Assembly (NCBI RefSeq): GCF_000365425.1
Contig: NZ_AQOV01000001.1
Coordinates: forward strand, 1,364,001 to 1,428,000
Direction of reading: 5' to 3'
Source: Methylomonas sp. MK1
GTDB lineage: Bacteria; Pseudomonadota; Gammaproteobacteria; Methylococcales; Methylomonadaceae
DNA length: 64,000 nucleotides
Both the position numbers and the translations under genes were made by a program. The notes beneath the pieces are model-generated. The model saw only the letters and a list, made by a program, of their open reading frames with translations. It made no database searches and was not told where the DNA came from. Numbering within the stretch: position 1 is the first letter of the stretch; each line of letters begins with the position of its first letter. Below, one piece after another: positions 55,748 to 64,000 of the stretch.

Positions 55748-57055
55748 TTAGCGATTATTGACAGCTGTATAATCGCGGCGCGGCGGCCCGACGTATAACT
55801 GTCTCGGCCTGCTGATAGGCGTCGCCGGCTCTTCCATCATCTCCAGCCAATGTGAAATCCAGCCGGCGGTTCGAGCTATTGCAAACATCACGGTGAACAT
55901 TTCGACGGGGATGTGCAAGGCTTTGTAGATAATGCCGGAATAGAAATCGACATTGGGGTAGAGTTTTTTCTCGATAAAATACTCGTCTTTCAACGCATAT
56001 TCTTCCAAGGCCAAGGCCAGTTCAAACAACGGGTCGCTGGTGTTGGTTCTACTCAACACCTCGTAGCAGGTTTTGCGAATGATGGTAGCGCGAGGATCGA
56101 AGTTTTTATAAACCCGATGCCCAAAACCCATCAAGCGGAACGGGTCGTCGTGATCCTTGGCCTTGGCGATATACTTGGGCACGTTTTCGACGCTACCGAT
56201 TTGCGCCAACATATTCAAAACCGCTTCGTTGGCACCGCCGTGCGCTGGTCCCCACAACGCCGCTATGCCGGCTGCCACGCAGGCATAAGGATTGGCGCCG
56301 GTACTGCCCGCCATGCGTACTGTAGAGGTGCTGGCGTTTTGCTCGTGGTCGGCATGCAGAATAAACAACAGATTCAGTGCTTGGACCAGATTGGGATCGA
56401 TGTAATGTTCCTGATCGATGTAATTTTGCGAGGAACGGGAGAACATCATATTCAAGAAGTTCTCGCAATAACTCAGATCCATGCGGGGGTATACGAAGGG
56501 GCGACCGATGGAATGCCGGTATGAAGCTGCCGCAATGGTGGGCATCTTGCCAATCAGCCGGGTCGCACAAATCATGCGGCTGGCAGGATCTTTAATGTTC
56601 AAATCGCTGTGATAAAACGCCGACAAGGACCCCACCACACCCACCAGCATCGCCATAGGATGGGCATCGTAATGGAAACCATCAAAGAATTTGCGCAAGG
56701 CTTCGTGGATGATAGCCCTATCGCTGATTTCCTCGTTAAAGTCGCGCAACTGCACGGCATTGGGCAGTTCGCCGTTCATCAGCAAATAGGCAACTTCAGT
56801 AAATTCGCAGTTTTCCGCCAATTGTTCGATGGGATAACCGCGATACAACAAAATCCCGTTATCGCCATCGATGTATGTAATTTTGCTTTTGCAAGCAGCC
56901 GTGGCAATAAAGCCCGGATCGTAAGTAAAACACCCAAGATCTTTGTTTAAAGAGCGAATATCGACAGTATCTGCACCCAAAGACCCCTTCAACAACGGAT
57001 ATTCAACTTCTTTTCCGGTGGCGTTATGCCTGACCAGTAAAGTATCGTTTGACAT
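55748..57055 (-). CDS. gltA: Citrate synthase GltA
   Basis: 435 aa of type II (hexameric, NADH-sensitive class) length. The active-site His and Asp regions are [30 protein letters not shown] and the later VDFYSG. It joins acetyl-CoA and oxaloacetate. First gene of the gltA-sdh operon, with GAGGAAACC ahead of the ATG. Confidence 0.96.
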   Translation of the reverse strand: MSNDTLLVRHNATGKEVEYPLLKGSLGADTVDIRSLNKDLGCFTYDPGFIATAACKSKITYIDGDNGILLYRGYPIEQLAENCEFTEVAYLLMNGELPNAVQLRDFNEEISDRAIIHEALRKFFDGFHYDAHPMAMLVGVVGSLSAFYHSDLNIKDPASRMICATRLIGKMPTIAAASYRHSIGRPFVYPRMDLSYCENFLNMMFSRSSQNYIDQEHYIDPNLVQALNLLFILHADHEQNASTSTVRMAGSTGANPYACVAAGIAALWGPAHGGANEAVLNMLAQIGSVENVPKYIAKAKDHDDPFRLMGFGHRVYKNFDPRATIIRKTCYEVLSRTNTSDPLFELALALEEYALKDEYFIEKKLYPNVDFYSGIIYKALHIPVEMFTVMFAIARTAGWISHWLEMMEEPATPISRPRQLYVGPPRRDYTAVNNR

Positions 57056-57100
57056 GGTTTCCTCAGTTTTCTGTTAGCAGAAGCTTAGCAGTTGAATTCG

Positions 57101-57130
57101 ATTATCACACAGCGAATGTGATTAGGCCAA
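57101..57130 (-). promoter_or_regulatory. Possible promoter of the gltA-sdh operon
   Basis: On the minus strand TTGGCC is followed after 18 bases by GATAAT, which is preceded by TG one base ahead (extended -10). It would start transcription about 40 bases before the gltA ATG. Sequence match only. Confidence 0.4.
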
Positions 57131-57486
57131 CCGCTTATGCCATGATCCATCTTTAGCTTAAGCCCATAGCGATTAGCTCCTATTACCCGGAAAGGTTCAA
57201 GCCATTGTTCGGCTGATTGATAAAAACACCGCTTGGTTCAGAAAAAGCGTTATGCATCAGCCAAACACTGCAACATTTCTGTCAGATTTTTGTAAGCAAA
57301 GGACAGTGTGTCTGTTTCATTGTTACAAAGATAACCAAATACGTTATTCACTGTTTCGCTCCTTTCCACTGGGCAGTCTACCGCAAAGCGTTGAAGTTAC
57401 CGACTTAGCGAGAACTCAGAACCGAAGATAACTGATGGTTTAAATTTTGCTTTGCTGCTTGTAGACAATTCGATGGAGATTTAACA
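57131..57486. other. Divergent gap between gltA and the flavodoxin gene
   Basis: About 355 bases without a supported gene; short frames have no recognisable product. GGAG about nine bases before 57487 serves the flavodoxin start. I see no tRNA, riboswitch or long palindrome. Confidence 0.5.
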
Positions 57487-58032
57487 ATGAACAAGATTGG
57501 AATTTTCTACGGCACCGAGAAAGGTATGACAGCGATGATGGCGCAGGTCATGTACCGAGTTTTGGGCGACGAAATTGCCAGCGAACCGGTGAATGTTAAT
57601 CAAGCAACAGTAACAGAACTGCTTGGTTACAAAGCCTTGATTTTGGGCATGCCCAGTTACGGCGTCGGCGAAATACCCGGCAGAACCACCGGCAGCGAAG
57701 AAGGCAACTGGGAAGAGTTTTTGTTCCGCCTGGATGAGGCGGATTTGTCCGGAAAGCGGGTTGCCCTGTTTGGTTTGGGTAACCAACAAAAATACTACGC
57801 GCGCTTTGCCAGTTCCTTGATTCATTTGTATCACCATGTTCGGTCTTATGGTGCCGAGGTGACCGGCGCTTGGAGCACGGATGGCTATCACTTTACCCAC
57901 TCCAGTTCGGTAGTCGATGGCAAATTTGTCGGCTTGGTGCTGGATCATCACAACCAACCCGAATTGACCAAAACCCGGATTCTGGATTGGCTGGAACAAG
58001 TGAAGCCGGCTTTGTTGGAGAAGTTGAATTGA
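57487..58032 (+). CDS. Long-chain flavodoxin
   Basis: 181 aa. The FMN phosphate loop is GIFYGTEKGMTAMMA (usual GSxTGxTE slightly changed), with MPSYGVGEIPG and LFGLGNQQKYYARFASSL as the isoalloxazine loops, and DGKFVGLVLDHHNQPELT near the C-terminus as in nif-type and IsiB flavodoxins. It carries single electrons at low potential; the partner is not encoded next to it. The loop change (EKGMTAMM) is notable but may be neutral. Confidence 0.9.
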   Translation: MNKIGIFYGTEKGMTAMMAQVMYRVLGDEIASEPVNVNQATVTELLGYKALILGMPSYGVGEIPGRTTGSEEGNWEEFLFRLDEADLSGKRVALFGLGNQQKYYARFASSLIHLYHHVRSYGAEVTGAWSTDGYHFTHSSSVVDGKFVGLVLDHHNQPELTKTRILDWLEQVKPALLEKLN

Positions 58033-58083
58033 CTGTTCATTTGGCATTGAAACACTGCTGAGTAAATAGTTCCGCAGCTTAAG

Positions 58084-58099
58084 TGTCGCTACCGCGACA
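58084..58099. terminator. Hairpin after the flavodoxin gene
   Basis: TGTCGC-TACC-GCGACA is a perfect six-pair stem with a four-base loop, 51 bases past the flavodoxin stop. There is no T-run, so it is at best a weak terminator or RNA-end stabiliser. Confidence 0.3.
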
Positions 58100-58162
58100 G
58101 CGGTTTAACCTTGCTCCCATGTCCGGCGTGAGCATCATGAAACGTAAATAATTTGCCTAGAA

Positions 58163-58178
58163 GTACGCCTTAACGTAC
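58163..58178. promoter_or_regulatory. Candidate operator of the toxin-antitoxin pair
   Basis: GTACG-CCTTAA-CGTAC is a perfect 5-bp inverted repeat 33 bases before the antitoxin ATG. E. coli YefM binds sites built on TGTACA, so a GTAC-centred repeat here fits autoregulation by the antitoxin-toxin complex. Inference from position and motif. Confidence 0.45.
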
Positions 58179-58211
58179 GATCAAACTTTCGATCTTGTTT
58201 AAGGTGCAAAT

Positions 58212-58454
58212 ATGCAAACTTTAACTGCCAGTGAAGCACGCGCGAACCTTTATCGCCTTATCGATCAAACCGCTGAATCTCACCAACCCATTGCCATCAC
58301 CGGCAAACGCGCCAACGCCGTGTTGCTCTCCGCCGAAGATTGGTCGGCCATACAGGAAACCCTGTATTTGCTCAGCGTCCCCGGCATGCGCGAATCCATT
58401 TTAGAAGGCATGGCAATCAGTGCCGATGAATGCAGCAAGGAACTCGATTGGTGA
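58212..58454 (+). CDS. YefM/Phd-family antitoxin
   Basis: 80 aa. MQTLTASEARANLYRLIDQTAES is the DNA-binding dimerisation domain of the YefM family, followed by ITGKRANAVLLSAEDWSAIQETLYLL. It should neutralise the toxin and repress the operon. The stop overlaps the toxin start as GTGA. Confidence 0.92.
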   Translation: MQTLTASEARANLYRLIDQTAESHQPIAITGKRANAVLLSAEDWSAIQETLYLLSVPGMRESILEGMAISADECSKELDW

Positions 58455-58714
58455 GTTGGGAAATCATCTACACCAAACAAGCGCAGAAAGACGCCAAAAA
58501 GCTTGCGGCGGCGGGACTGAAGGACAAGGGATTACCACTACTAGAGATTTTAAAAAACGATCCATTTCAAAATCCGCCGCCTTATGAAAAATTGGTGGGC
58601 GATTTGGCCGGCACTTATTCCCGGCGTATCAATATTCAGCACCGATTGATTTATCAAGTATTAAGCGGCGAGAGACAAGTTAAGGTTTTGCGGTTGTGGA
58701 GTCATTACGAATAA
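58451..58714 (+). CDS. Txe/YoeB-family mRNA interferase toxin
   Basis: 87 aa starting with GTG at 58451 (VSWEIIYTKQAQKDAKKL), in the RelE fold. The C-terminal LWSHYE keeps the His-Tyr pair that acts in YoeB, and RRINIQHRLIYQV carries the basic catalytic residues. YoeB cuts mRNA at the ribosomal A site. Translationally coupled to the antitoxin. Confidence 0.92.
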   Translation: MSWEIIYTKQAQKDAKKLAAAGLKDKGLPLLEILKNDPFQNPPPYEKLVGDLAGTYSRRINIQHRLIYQVLSGERQVKVLRLWSHYE

Positions 58715-58887
58715 CGCTACTCCAGTAGCGTTTAAGGCACTAAAAAACTCCAATGGGTTCCTCACGGGAAATAAGACCAACGGGATTATTAGAACGTACT
58801 TGTCCAAAAATGCAGGATGTGCCGATGCATGGATGCGGCATATGTCGCGAACGGTGCGCTTCACGTTTTTCAGAGCACCCTACTGCC

Positions 58888-60099
58888 CTAACTTAATTCT
58901 CTTATCAATTTTGATAAGTTATTAATATTAGATGCACATTGTTCTATAAATCTTTCTTTACACTCAACGACCTCATGTTGTTCAAATACTTTTACTATCT
59001 GTATTTCTATATAGTCGTATTGATTAAGCTTTTTTAGAACATAATCCATATCTACGTTTTCTTTAAAATGCTCTTTCGATAGATGTATTTCCGCTACTTT
59101 TTCTTTACCCCACTTTGAGGCTTGTTTTTGGTATCTCTTTTTGATTACAAATATAAACCCCTCCATACCACTCAACAATTCAAAAAGCTTATCCCGATTG
59201 CTAGAAAGAATATCCGTTGCTCTTTTAGTAGGTTTGACACCTTCAATTTGGACACCCACACTGAATTCATAGCCACTCATAATGCAGCTAATATGAGCTT
59301 GATCGACCAACTTGCCGTCAAAGAACTTCAGCGATCCCCATATATGTTTTTGTTCTAGGTTCCCAACCGTATATGTAAATTCCGGTTTTTGAAAAAGCTC
59401 ATCTTTGCTTATCAGACTTTCTTTCACCGCTGATAAAAAATTATCGAATTTTTCATTAGTCCTTTTTCGTTCTTTACCTGCCTCAACCTCGGCGCCTTCA
59501 GTTTCCTTAGGTAAAAAAGCGTTAAAATCCCTAGCATTGAAGCCTGTAAAAGGTGCCATGTTTAACTCCCCCATGAAAGACAGATACTGGTTTAATAAAA
59601 AGTGGGTGACCGGATCGTTTTTACACTTGGCATAGGAACAATCGTTGATAATATCCAACAAAATCCCAGAAATACCCAGCCAAGTTGTAAAATGCGTGCG
59701 TTCATCTTGGTACTTACGAATTAGATCGTCCGGATACTTGTCTTTGCTGATATAAAGAATACTTCCTTTGACATTTCGCTTATGCTTTTCAAGCTGTTCA
59801 AAATTAAATTTTGCTGTATATTTCGACTCAATGGACAAATTTATATCAACCGACCTAATTACTGCATCAGGCCGACTTTCATCATTTGATACTTGCAGAT
59901 CAAAATAATATTTATCAGCATTTGAATTGTACTCAAGATTCTTGAGCAAACCGACAGTCAACTCTTTTACTGAATTTTCAAGTAAATTAATAAGAGCCTT
60001 TGTAATATTGTCCTCGATTTGTTTAGCCGCAGTTTCATCACTTTCCTGTACACCACGATAGAACATAAAGATATTTCGATAGGGAGAATAGCGCTGCAT
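58888..60099 (-). CDS. Predicted PD-(D/E)XK nuclease-like protein, unknown system
   Basis: 403 aa from the ATG at 60097-60099, which has GAGGAA ahead; the longer open frame runs back into the repeat element and is unlikely. Residues about 26-45 (KQIEDNITKALINLLEN) form a helix with an acidic residue, then RPDAVI (Pro77-Asp78) and SIESKY (Glu91-x-Lys93), followed by Gln102 in FEQLEKHKR. This is the order expected of a PD-(D/E)XK nuclease core. The remaining 290 residues match nothing I know. The gene is visibly more AT-rich than its neighbours, which suggests transfer. Orphan; it could be a defence nuclease. Confidence 0.7.
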   Translation of the reverse strand: MQRYSPYRNIFMFYRGVQESDETAAKQIEDNITKALINLLENSVKELTVGLLKNLEYNSNADKYYFDLQVSNDESRPDAVIRSVDINLSIESKYTAKFNFEQLEKHKRNVKGSILYISKDKYPDDLIRKYQDERTHFTTWLGISGILLDIINDCSYAKCKNDPVTHFLLNQYLSFMGELNMAPFTGFNARDFNAFLPKETEGAEVEAGKERKRTNEKFDNFLSAVKESLISKDELFQKPEFTYTVGNLEQKHIWGSLKFFDGKLVDQAHISCIMSGYEFSVGVQIEGVKPTKRATDILSSNRDKLFELLSGMEGFIFVIKKRYQKQASKWGKEKVAEIHLSKEHFKENVDMDYVLKKLNQYDYIEIQIVKVFEQHEVVECKERFIEQCASNINNLSKLIRELS

Positions 60100-60198
60100 A
60101 ATTTCCTCAATTATCTGGTAACCCGCATAAGGCGGAAGCAAAACAAACTCGTCAAATATTAGAAGGTTTTGATTAGCGCAATGGGGTTCTCTCCCGTT

Positions 60199-60340
60199 AT
60201 GCCGCACCGAGCACCGGAGGCTTTGGACGGATCAGCCCGTGAGGGGCGATGCAGGGATGCATCGCGTTTTCCGCAGGGGCTGGGATGCCCCTTCGGAAAA
60301 CCCCGTTCAAAGCCTTCGGCGCGCAGGGTCAAAGCGGCAT
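60199..60340. repeat. Structured ~140-nt repeat, copy 2
   Basis: Closing arms ATGCCGC (60199-60205) and GCGGCAT (60334-60340). An inner stem pairs GGCTTTGGACGG (60219-60230) with CCGTTCAAAGCC (60303-60314). Two hairpins lie inside: 60246-60265 (GCGATGCA/TGCATCGC) and 60266-60301 (GTTTTCCG..GGGGC/GCCCC..CGGAAAAC). Same plan as 19040-19177 with compensated changes. Short open frames through it are by-products of the repeat. Confidence 0.85.
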
Positions 60341-60362
60341 CCGGGTCGCCTTTTCTTTGGAT

Positions 60363-60390
60363 ACTTTCTTTTGGCGACACAAAAGAAAGT
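60363..60390. repeat. 11-bp hairpin downstream of the structured repeat
   Basis: ACTTTCTTTTG and CAAAAGAAAGT are perfect complements separated by GCGACA. It lies 22 bases past copy 2 of the structured repeat and is absent after copy 1, which seems to stop at GCGGCATCCC. It may be an extension of the longer form of the element. Confidence 0.6.
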
Positions 60391-60497
60391 GTCTCGGTTG
60401 TCGGTCCGAGAACCGACTGCAAAACAATCCGTCGCGACAGCGACACTTCTCATTAGCCCGACCCTAAATTCCCAATGGCTCTAATTACCGCGAAAAC

Positions 60498-60545
60498 AGG
60501 AATCCAGTGGGCAACTGGGCTCCCGCCTGCGCGGGAGCGACGACA
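60498..60545. repeat. Dispersed palindromic repeat (CTCCCGC/GCGGGAG)
   Basis: CTCCCGC (60520-60526) and GCGGGAG (60531-60537) pair around CTGC, preceded by AGGAATCCAGTGGGCAACTGG. Repeats with a CCCGCCTGCGCGGG core next to GGAATCCAG are common between genes in many Proteobacteria. With the other elements it fills the 480-base gap 60100-60582, which holds no supported gene. Confidence 0.65.
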
Positions 60546-60582
60546 TGATAAGGGCCGAGGGAATAAAAACTAAAACCAGCCC

Positions 60583-61764
60583 TCAAACATACTGCCCCGC
60601 ACACCACCCCGAAGACCAAGCCCACTGAAAGTTATACCCCCCCAACCACCCCGTAACATCCAACACTTCCCCAACAAAATACAGCCCAGGCACTTGCAAA
60701 CTCTGCATGGTTTTCGAGGAAATCGCATCGCAATCAACGCCGCCGACGGTTACCTCGGCAGTGCGATAGCCTTCTGTGGCGTTGGGTTTGATGGTCCAGT
60801 TATGCACTCTTTCCGCTATGGCGTTCAGGTCTTTGTCGGCGCAATTGGCGACGGTTATATCCAACTGCCGTTCGTCCAATAACGCTTGCAATAACCGTTT
60901 CGGTAAATATTCGGCCAATAGATTTTGAGTTTTTAACTTGCTGCCTTGCCGCCGCTTTTCTTTCAATGTTTCAGACAAATCCATGTCCGGTAACAAATCC
61001 AGTTGCAGCGTTTCGCCGGGATGCCAATACGAGGAAATTTGCAGGATGGCCGGACCGCTCAGACCGCGATGGGTGAATAAAATGTTTTCTTTGAAAGACT
61101 GTTGTTGATTGCTAGCCCGACACGGCACCGCGATACCGGTCAGCGGGGTAAATCGCTGTGTATCGTCCGGTTGCAGGGTTAACGGCACCAAGCCGGCTCG
61201 CGTCGGCCAGACTTTGATGCCGAATTGTTCAGCGACTTTATAACCAAACGGCGTGGCGCCCATTTTCGGTATGGATAGGCCGCCGCTGGCAATTACCAAG
61301 GCCGATGCTGAAATCACACCGTTGCTGGTGTGCAGTAAAAAATCGCCGTCGCTGCGCTTCTCCAATCGGTCCACCCGACAATTTAACTCCAGCGTCACGC
61401 CGGTTTGGCCGCATTCTTTCAACAGCGCATCCAGAATATCCTTGGCGCTGTTATCGCAAAACAATTGCCCATGCAATCGTTCGTGAAACGGGATTTGGTG
61501 GCGCTGTACAAAGCTCAAAAAGTCCCATTGTGTAAAGCGGCTAAGCGCAGACTTGCAGAAATGCGGGTTATTGGAAATGTAATTTTCCGGCGCTATGCTG
61601 TAGTTGGTGAAATTACACCGCCCGCCGCCGGACATCAGAATTTTCTTACCCGGCTTGTTGGCGTGTTCCACTATTTTCACCCGCCGACCGCGTTTCCCGG
61701 CTTCGATGGCGCACATTAAACCGGACGCGCCGGCTCCGACGATGATGACATCAAATTTATCCAT
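60583..61764 (-). CDS. HI0933-family NAD(P)/FAD-dependent oxidoreductase
   Basis: 393 aa from the ATG at 61762-61764. FAD-binding VIIVGAGASGLMCAIEAGKRG, then KILMSGGGRCNFTN, a family hallmark, and GGVDCDAISSKTMQS and YFVGEVLDVTGWLGGYNFQWAWSSG near the end. Members (YhiN, BaiN-like) are flavoproteins of unclear substrate. Divergent from the dikinase gene. Confidence 0.9.
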   Translation of the reverse strand: MDKFDVIIVGAGASGLMCAIEAGKRGRRVKIVEHANKPGKKILMSGGGRCNFTNYSIAPENYISNNPHFCKSALSRFTQWDFLSFVQRHQIPFHERLHGQLFCDNSAKDILDALLKECGQTGVTLELNCRVDRLEKRSDGDFLLHTSNGVISASALVIASGGLSIPKMGATPFGYKVAEQFGIKVWPTRAGLVPLTLQPDDTQRFTPLTGIAVPCRASNQQQSFKENILFTHRGLSGPAILQISSYWHPGETLQLDLLPDMDLSETLKEKRRQGSKLKTQNLLAEYLPKRLLQALLDERQLDITVANCADKDLNAIAERVHNWTIKPNATEGYRTAEVTVGGVDCDAISSKTMQSLQVPGLYFVGEVLDVTGWLGGYNFQWAWSSGWCAGQYV

Positions 61765-61907
61765 GGCGCATAACTTGTAATGACTCGAAAAAATAGGTAA
61801 AAAGTGGGGTATTCTAACCGCAATACCCGGCATCCCGAGACGCCAACAAGGTACTCAAGGCGTTTCACTCAGCCATCACCCAACTTCAACACTTCGACAA
61901 GGCCATA

Positions 61908-64000
61908 ATGACTCCAAAATACAGCTATTCATTCAATACGGGCGACGGCAAAAACAAGGCATTACTGGGCGGCAAAGGCGCAAACCTTTGCGAAATGACA
62001 CAAATGGGCTTTAACGTGCCACCTGGCTTTGTCATCACCACGCAAACCTGCCTGACCTACCTGGAAAACAAGCAATTACCCAGCGATTTAATGGACGAAG
62101 TTCGGCAGCAAATCGTCGACATCGAACGCCTGAGCGGTAAAGCCTTCGGCGGCGCCAACGATCCGCTACTGGTTTCGGTACGTTCCGGCTCGGCCATCTC
62201 GATGCCGGGCATGATGGACACCATTCTAAACTTGGGCTTGAACAAGCAAACCCTGGCCGGTTTGATCGAAATGACCGATGACCCGCGCTTTGCCTACGAT
62301 GCGTATCGGCGTTTCATTCAATTGTTCGGTAAGGTTGCGCTGGGCATCGAAGACGAGAAGTTCGATGTGCATTTCAACAACGTCAAACGCGCCGCCGGCA
62401 TCAAAGCGGACGTGGCATTGACCGCCGACCAACTTCAGGAAATTAGCGAACTGTTCCTGACCGTTGTCCATGAAGAAACCGGCAGGCCGTTTCCGGAAGA
62501 CGTTTACCAACAGCTGGAAATCGCCATTCGTGCGGTATTCAACTCCTGGCTGGGTAGACGCGCGGTGGATTACCGCCGTGAGTTTCACATCACACCGGAC
62601 GTTGCCAACGGCACAGCGGTTAATATCGTCACGATGGTGTTCGGCAATATGGGCGACGACTGCGCCACCGGCGTTGGTTTTACCCGCAACCCCGGCACCG
62701 GCATCAACGAGATGTACGGCGAATATTTGGTCAATGCGCAAGGCGAAGACGTGGTAGCCGGCATCCGCACGCCTAAGCCGGTGCAGGAAATGGCCAAGGA
62801 AATGCCCGAGCAATACCGGCAACTGGTCGAGTTGCGGAATAAGCTGGAAGCGCATTATCACGAGGTACAGGACTACGAATACACCATCGAACGCGGCGTT
62901 TTGTATTGCCTGCAAACCCGTAACGGCAAAATGAACGCGACTGCGATGGTAAAAACCTCCATCGATATGGTTTCGGAAGGCCTGATTACTAAGGAACAAG
63001 CGTTGCTGCGGATCAACCCCGACATGTTGGAACAATTGCTGCATCCGCAATTGGCTCCCAATCACGAAGTCAAAGCCATTGCCCAGGGCTTACCGGCATC
63101 ACCCGGCGCTGCCTGCGGCCATTGCGTATTCGACGCCGATACTGCCGTGCGTTTGGGCAAAACCGGCCAAGATTTGATCCTGCTCCGTGAGGAAACCAAG
63201 CCAGAAGACATTCATGGCTTTTTTGCCGCACAGGGTATCCTGACTAGCCGCGGCGGTAAAACTTCGCATGCAGCCGTGGTGGCCCGTGGCATGGGTAAAG
63301 CCTGCGTGGCTGGCGCCGAAGATATTAAAGTCGATGTGCGAGCCCGTTTAGCCATTGTTGGCGACATTCACATTAAAGAAGGCGATTTAATCACCATCGA
63401 CGGCAGCAACGGCAATATCTATTTGGGCCGCATTCCGACTATTCCACCCTCTTTCTCCGAGGAACTAAAAACCTTGCTGGGCTGGGCTGACAGCATTGCT
63501 CGCTTACGTGTGCATGCTAATGTCGATACGCCGGAAACCGCTAGATTGGCCGTCAGTTACGGTGCCAAAGGCGTGGGCTTGTGCCGTACCGAACGCATGT
63601 TCAACGCCGCCGACCGTTTACCCTTGGTGGTAGATATGATTCTGGCGCACAACACCGAAGAGCGCGAAGCCGCATTGGCCAAGCTGTTCCCGATTCAGCG
63701 CGACGACTTCCAGCAGTTGTTTGAAGCCATGTCGCCGCACCCGGTTACCGTGCGCCTGCTCGACCCGCCGATGCACGAGTTTTTGCCTAACGAACATCAA
63801 TTGATCGATGAGTTGGACGCGCTGAAACATTATCTGACCATCGTTAAAGGCCAGCGCGTTACGCTGGATACGTTGGCGCATCCAGCGGAAATGCCGGCGC
63901 CGTTCAATATGCTTAACGAAGACGTGATTTTGGAAGCGATCAGCAAAAAACAAATGATGCTGGACAAAGTGCTGGAGCTGTACGAAGTCAACCCGATGCT
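61908..64000 (+). CDS. ppdK: Pyruvate phosphate dikinase (C-terminus beyond window)
   Basis: The first 697 codons from the ATG at 61908, with AAGG eight bases ahead. GGKGANLCEMTQMGFNVPPGF and VSVRSGSAISMPGMMDTILNLG are the nucleotide-binding part; GGKTSHAAVVARGMGKACV carries the phospho-His; GLCRTERMF and LLDPPMHEFLP start the PEP/pyruvate barrel. The full protein should be about 870-900 aa. It interconverts pyruvate, ATP and Pi with PEP, AMP and PPi; type I methanotrophs use a PPi-linked glycolysis that includes it. Confidence 0.95.
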   Translation, partial: MTPKYSYSFNTGDGKNKALLGGKGANLCEMTQMGFNVPPGFVITTQTCLTYLENKQLPSDLMDEVRQQIVDIERLSGKAFGGANDPLLVSVRSGSAISMPGMMDTILNLGLNKQTLAGLIEMTDDPRFAYDAYRRFIQLFGKVALGIEDEKFDVHFNNVKRAAGIKADVALTADQLQEISELFLTVVHEETGRPFPEDVYQQLEIAIRAVFNSWLGRRAVDYRREFHITPDVANGTAVNIVTMVFGNMGDDCATGVGFTRNPGTGINEMYGEYLVNAQGEDVVAGIRTPKPVQEMAKEMPEQYRQLVELRNKLEAHYHEVQDYEYTIERGVLYCLQTRNGKMNATAMVKTSIDMVSEGLITKEQALLRINPDMLEQLLHPQLAPNHEVKAIAQGLPASPGAACGHCVFDADTAVRLGKTGQDLILLREETKPEDIHGFFAAQGILTSRGGKTSHAAVVARGMGKACVAGAEDIKVDVRARLAIVGDIHIKEGDLITIDGSNGNIYLGRIPTIPPSFSEELKTLLGWADSIARLRVHANVDTPETARLAVSYGAKGVGLCRTERMFNAADRLPLVVDMILAHNTEEREAALAKLFPIQRDDFQQLFEAMSPHPVTVRLLDPPMHEFLPNEHQLIDELDALKHYLTIVKGQRVTLDTLAHPAEMPAPFNMLNEDVILEAISKKQMMLDKVLELYEVNPM

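Noticed and set aside
57117..57230. Possible tRNA because of GGTTCAAGCC-like sequence
   Set aside because: No cloverleaf can be drawn: the T-arm does not pair and there is no acceptor stem or anticodon arm at the right spacing.
58799..58870. Possible third, decayed copy of the structured repeat
   Set aside because: GCATGGATGCGGCAT resembles hairpin 1, and a short stem can be drawn, but the closing arms and the second hairpin are missing.
60100..60207. 36-codon upstream extension of the PD-(D/E)XK-like gene
   Set aside because: It begins at the edge of the repeat and lacks a Shine-Dalgarno, while the internal ATG at 60097-60099 has GAGGAA in place.
60169..60484. Several overlapping open frames of 70-95 codons across the repeat near 60200-60480
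   Set aside because: They follow the palindromic element on both strands and in three frames, have no good ribosome-binding site, and owe their length to the GC-rich repeat.
62226..63065. 279-codon minus-strand frame
   Set aside because: It is the antisense shadow of the pyruvate phosphate dikinase gene, whose motifs are intact in the plus-strand frame.

Overview
The window looks like chromosome from a gammaproteobacterial methanotroph, most likely Methylomonas or a close relative. The clearest pointer is a two-gene unit for archaeal-type C1 cofactor synthesis (an MfnB-like furan phosphate synthase and a DUF447 protein, 10000-11246). Supporting pointers are a pyruvate phosphate dikinase, several long c-di-GMP and chemotaxis proteins, and gammaproteobacterial gene orders for type IV pilus and TCA genes. 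The species is inferred from gene content only.

Layout. 1-1964: hemerythrin-sensor kinase followed by a response regulator (cut by the left edge). 2067-6516: a small zinc-ribbon-like protein, then an AEC transporter / CinA-like / Uup operon. 6571-9876: a 1101-aa MASE3-PAS-GGDEF-EAL protein. 10000-11246: the cofactor pair. 11400-12206: a tandem receiver protein. 12480-18511: an SOS mutagenesis cassette (SOS box, lexA, imuA, imuB, dnaE2), with a palindromic repeat inserted in frame in dnaE2. 18612-19556: a coiled-coil protein, a structured repeat and a broken DUF6602 gene. 19649-27140: rluB, scpB, scpA, an M50 peptidase, a YciO-type protein, tsaB, a YoaA/DinG helicase and a TPR lipoprotein. 27166-30543: a candidate CheZ-like protein, a PIN-PhoH ATPase and an AI-2E permease.

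30616-41957 is one long minus-strand chemotaxis operon in the order cheY-cheA-cheW-MCP(Aer-like)-cheW-parA-STAS-cheR-cheD-cheB-MCP-like-STAS. It has no recognisable cheZ, but two local proteins carry a CheZ-like D-x3-Q motif and an acidic C-terminus ending in LF. Divergent from it, 42372-50712 encodes the minor pilins and adhesin FimT-PilV-PilW-PilX-PilY1-PilE; PilY1 carries a PA14 domain. queA follows on the minus strand.

51939-57055 is a gltA-sdhAF4-sdhC-sdhD-sdhA-sdhB-sdhE operon that couples citrate synthase, succinate dehydrogenase and two SDH maturation factors. Then come a flavodoxin, a YefM/Txe-type toxin-antitoxin pair, an AT-rich gene for a predicted PD-(D/E)XK nuclease-like protein, a second copy of the structured repeat, an HI0933-type flavoprotein, and the first 697 codons of pyruvate phosphate dikinase at the right edge.

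The most unusual signals are: (i) a ~140-nt element present twice (19040-19177 and 60199-60340) whose helices differ in sequence but keep pairing; (ii) the inverted-repeat insertion translated within dnaE2; (iii) the candidate CheZ-like proteins; (iv) the orphan nuclease-like gene. No tRNA, rRNA, CRISPR array or complete transposase gene was seen.
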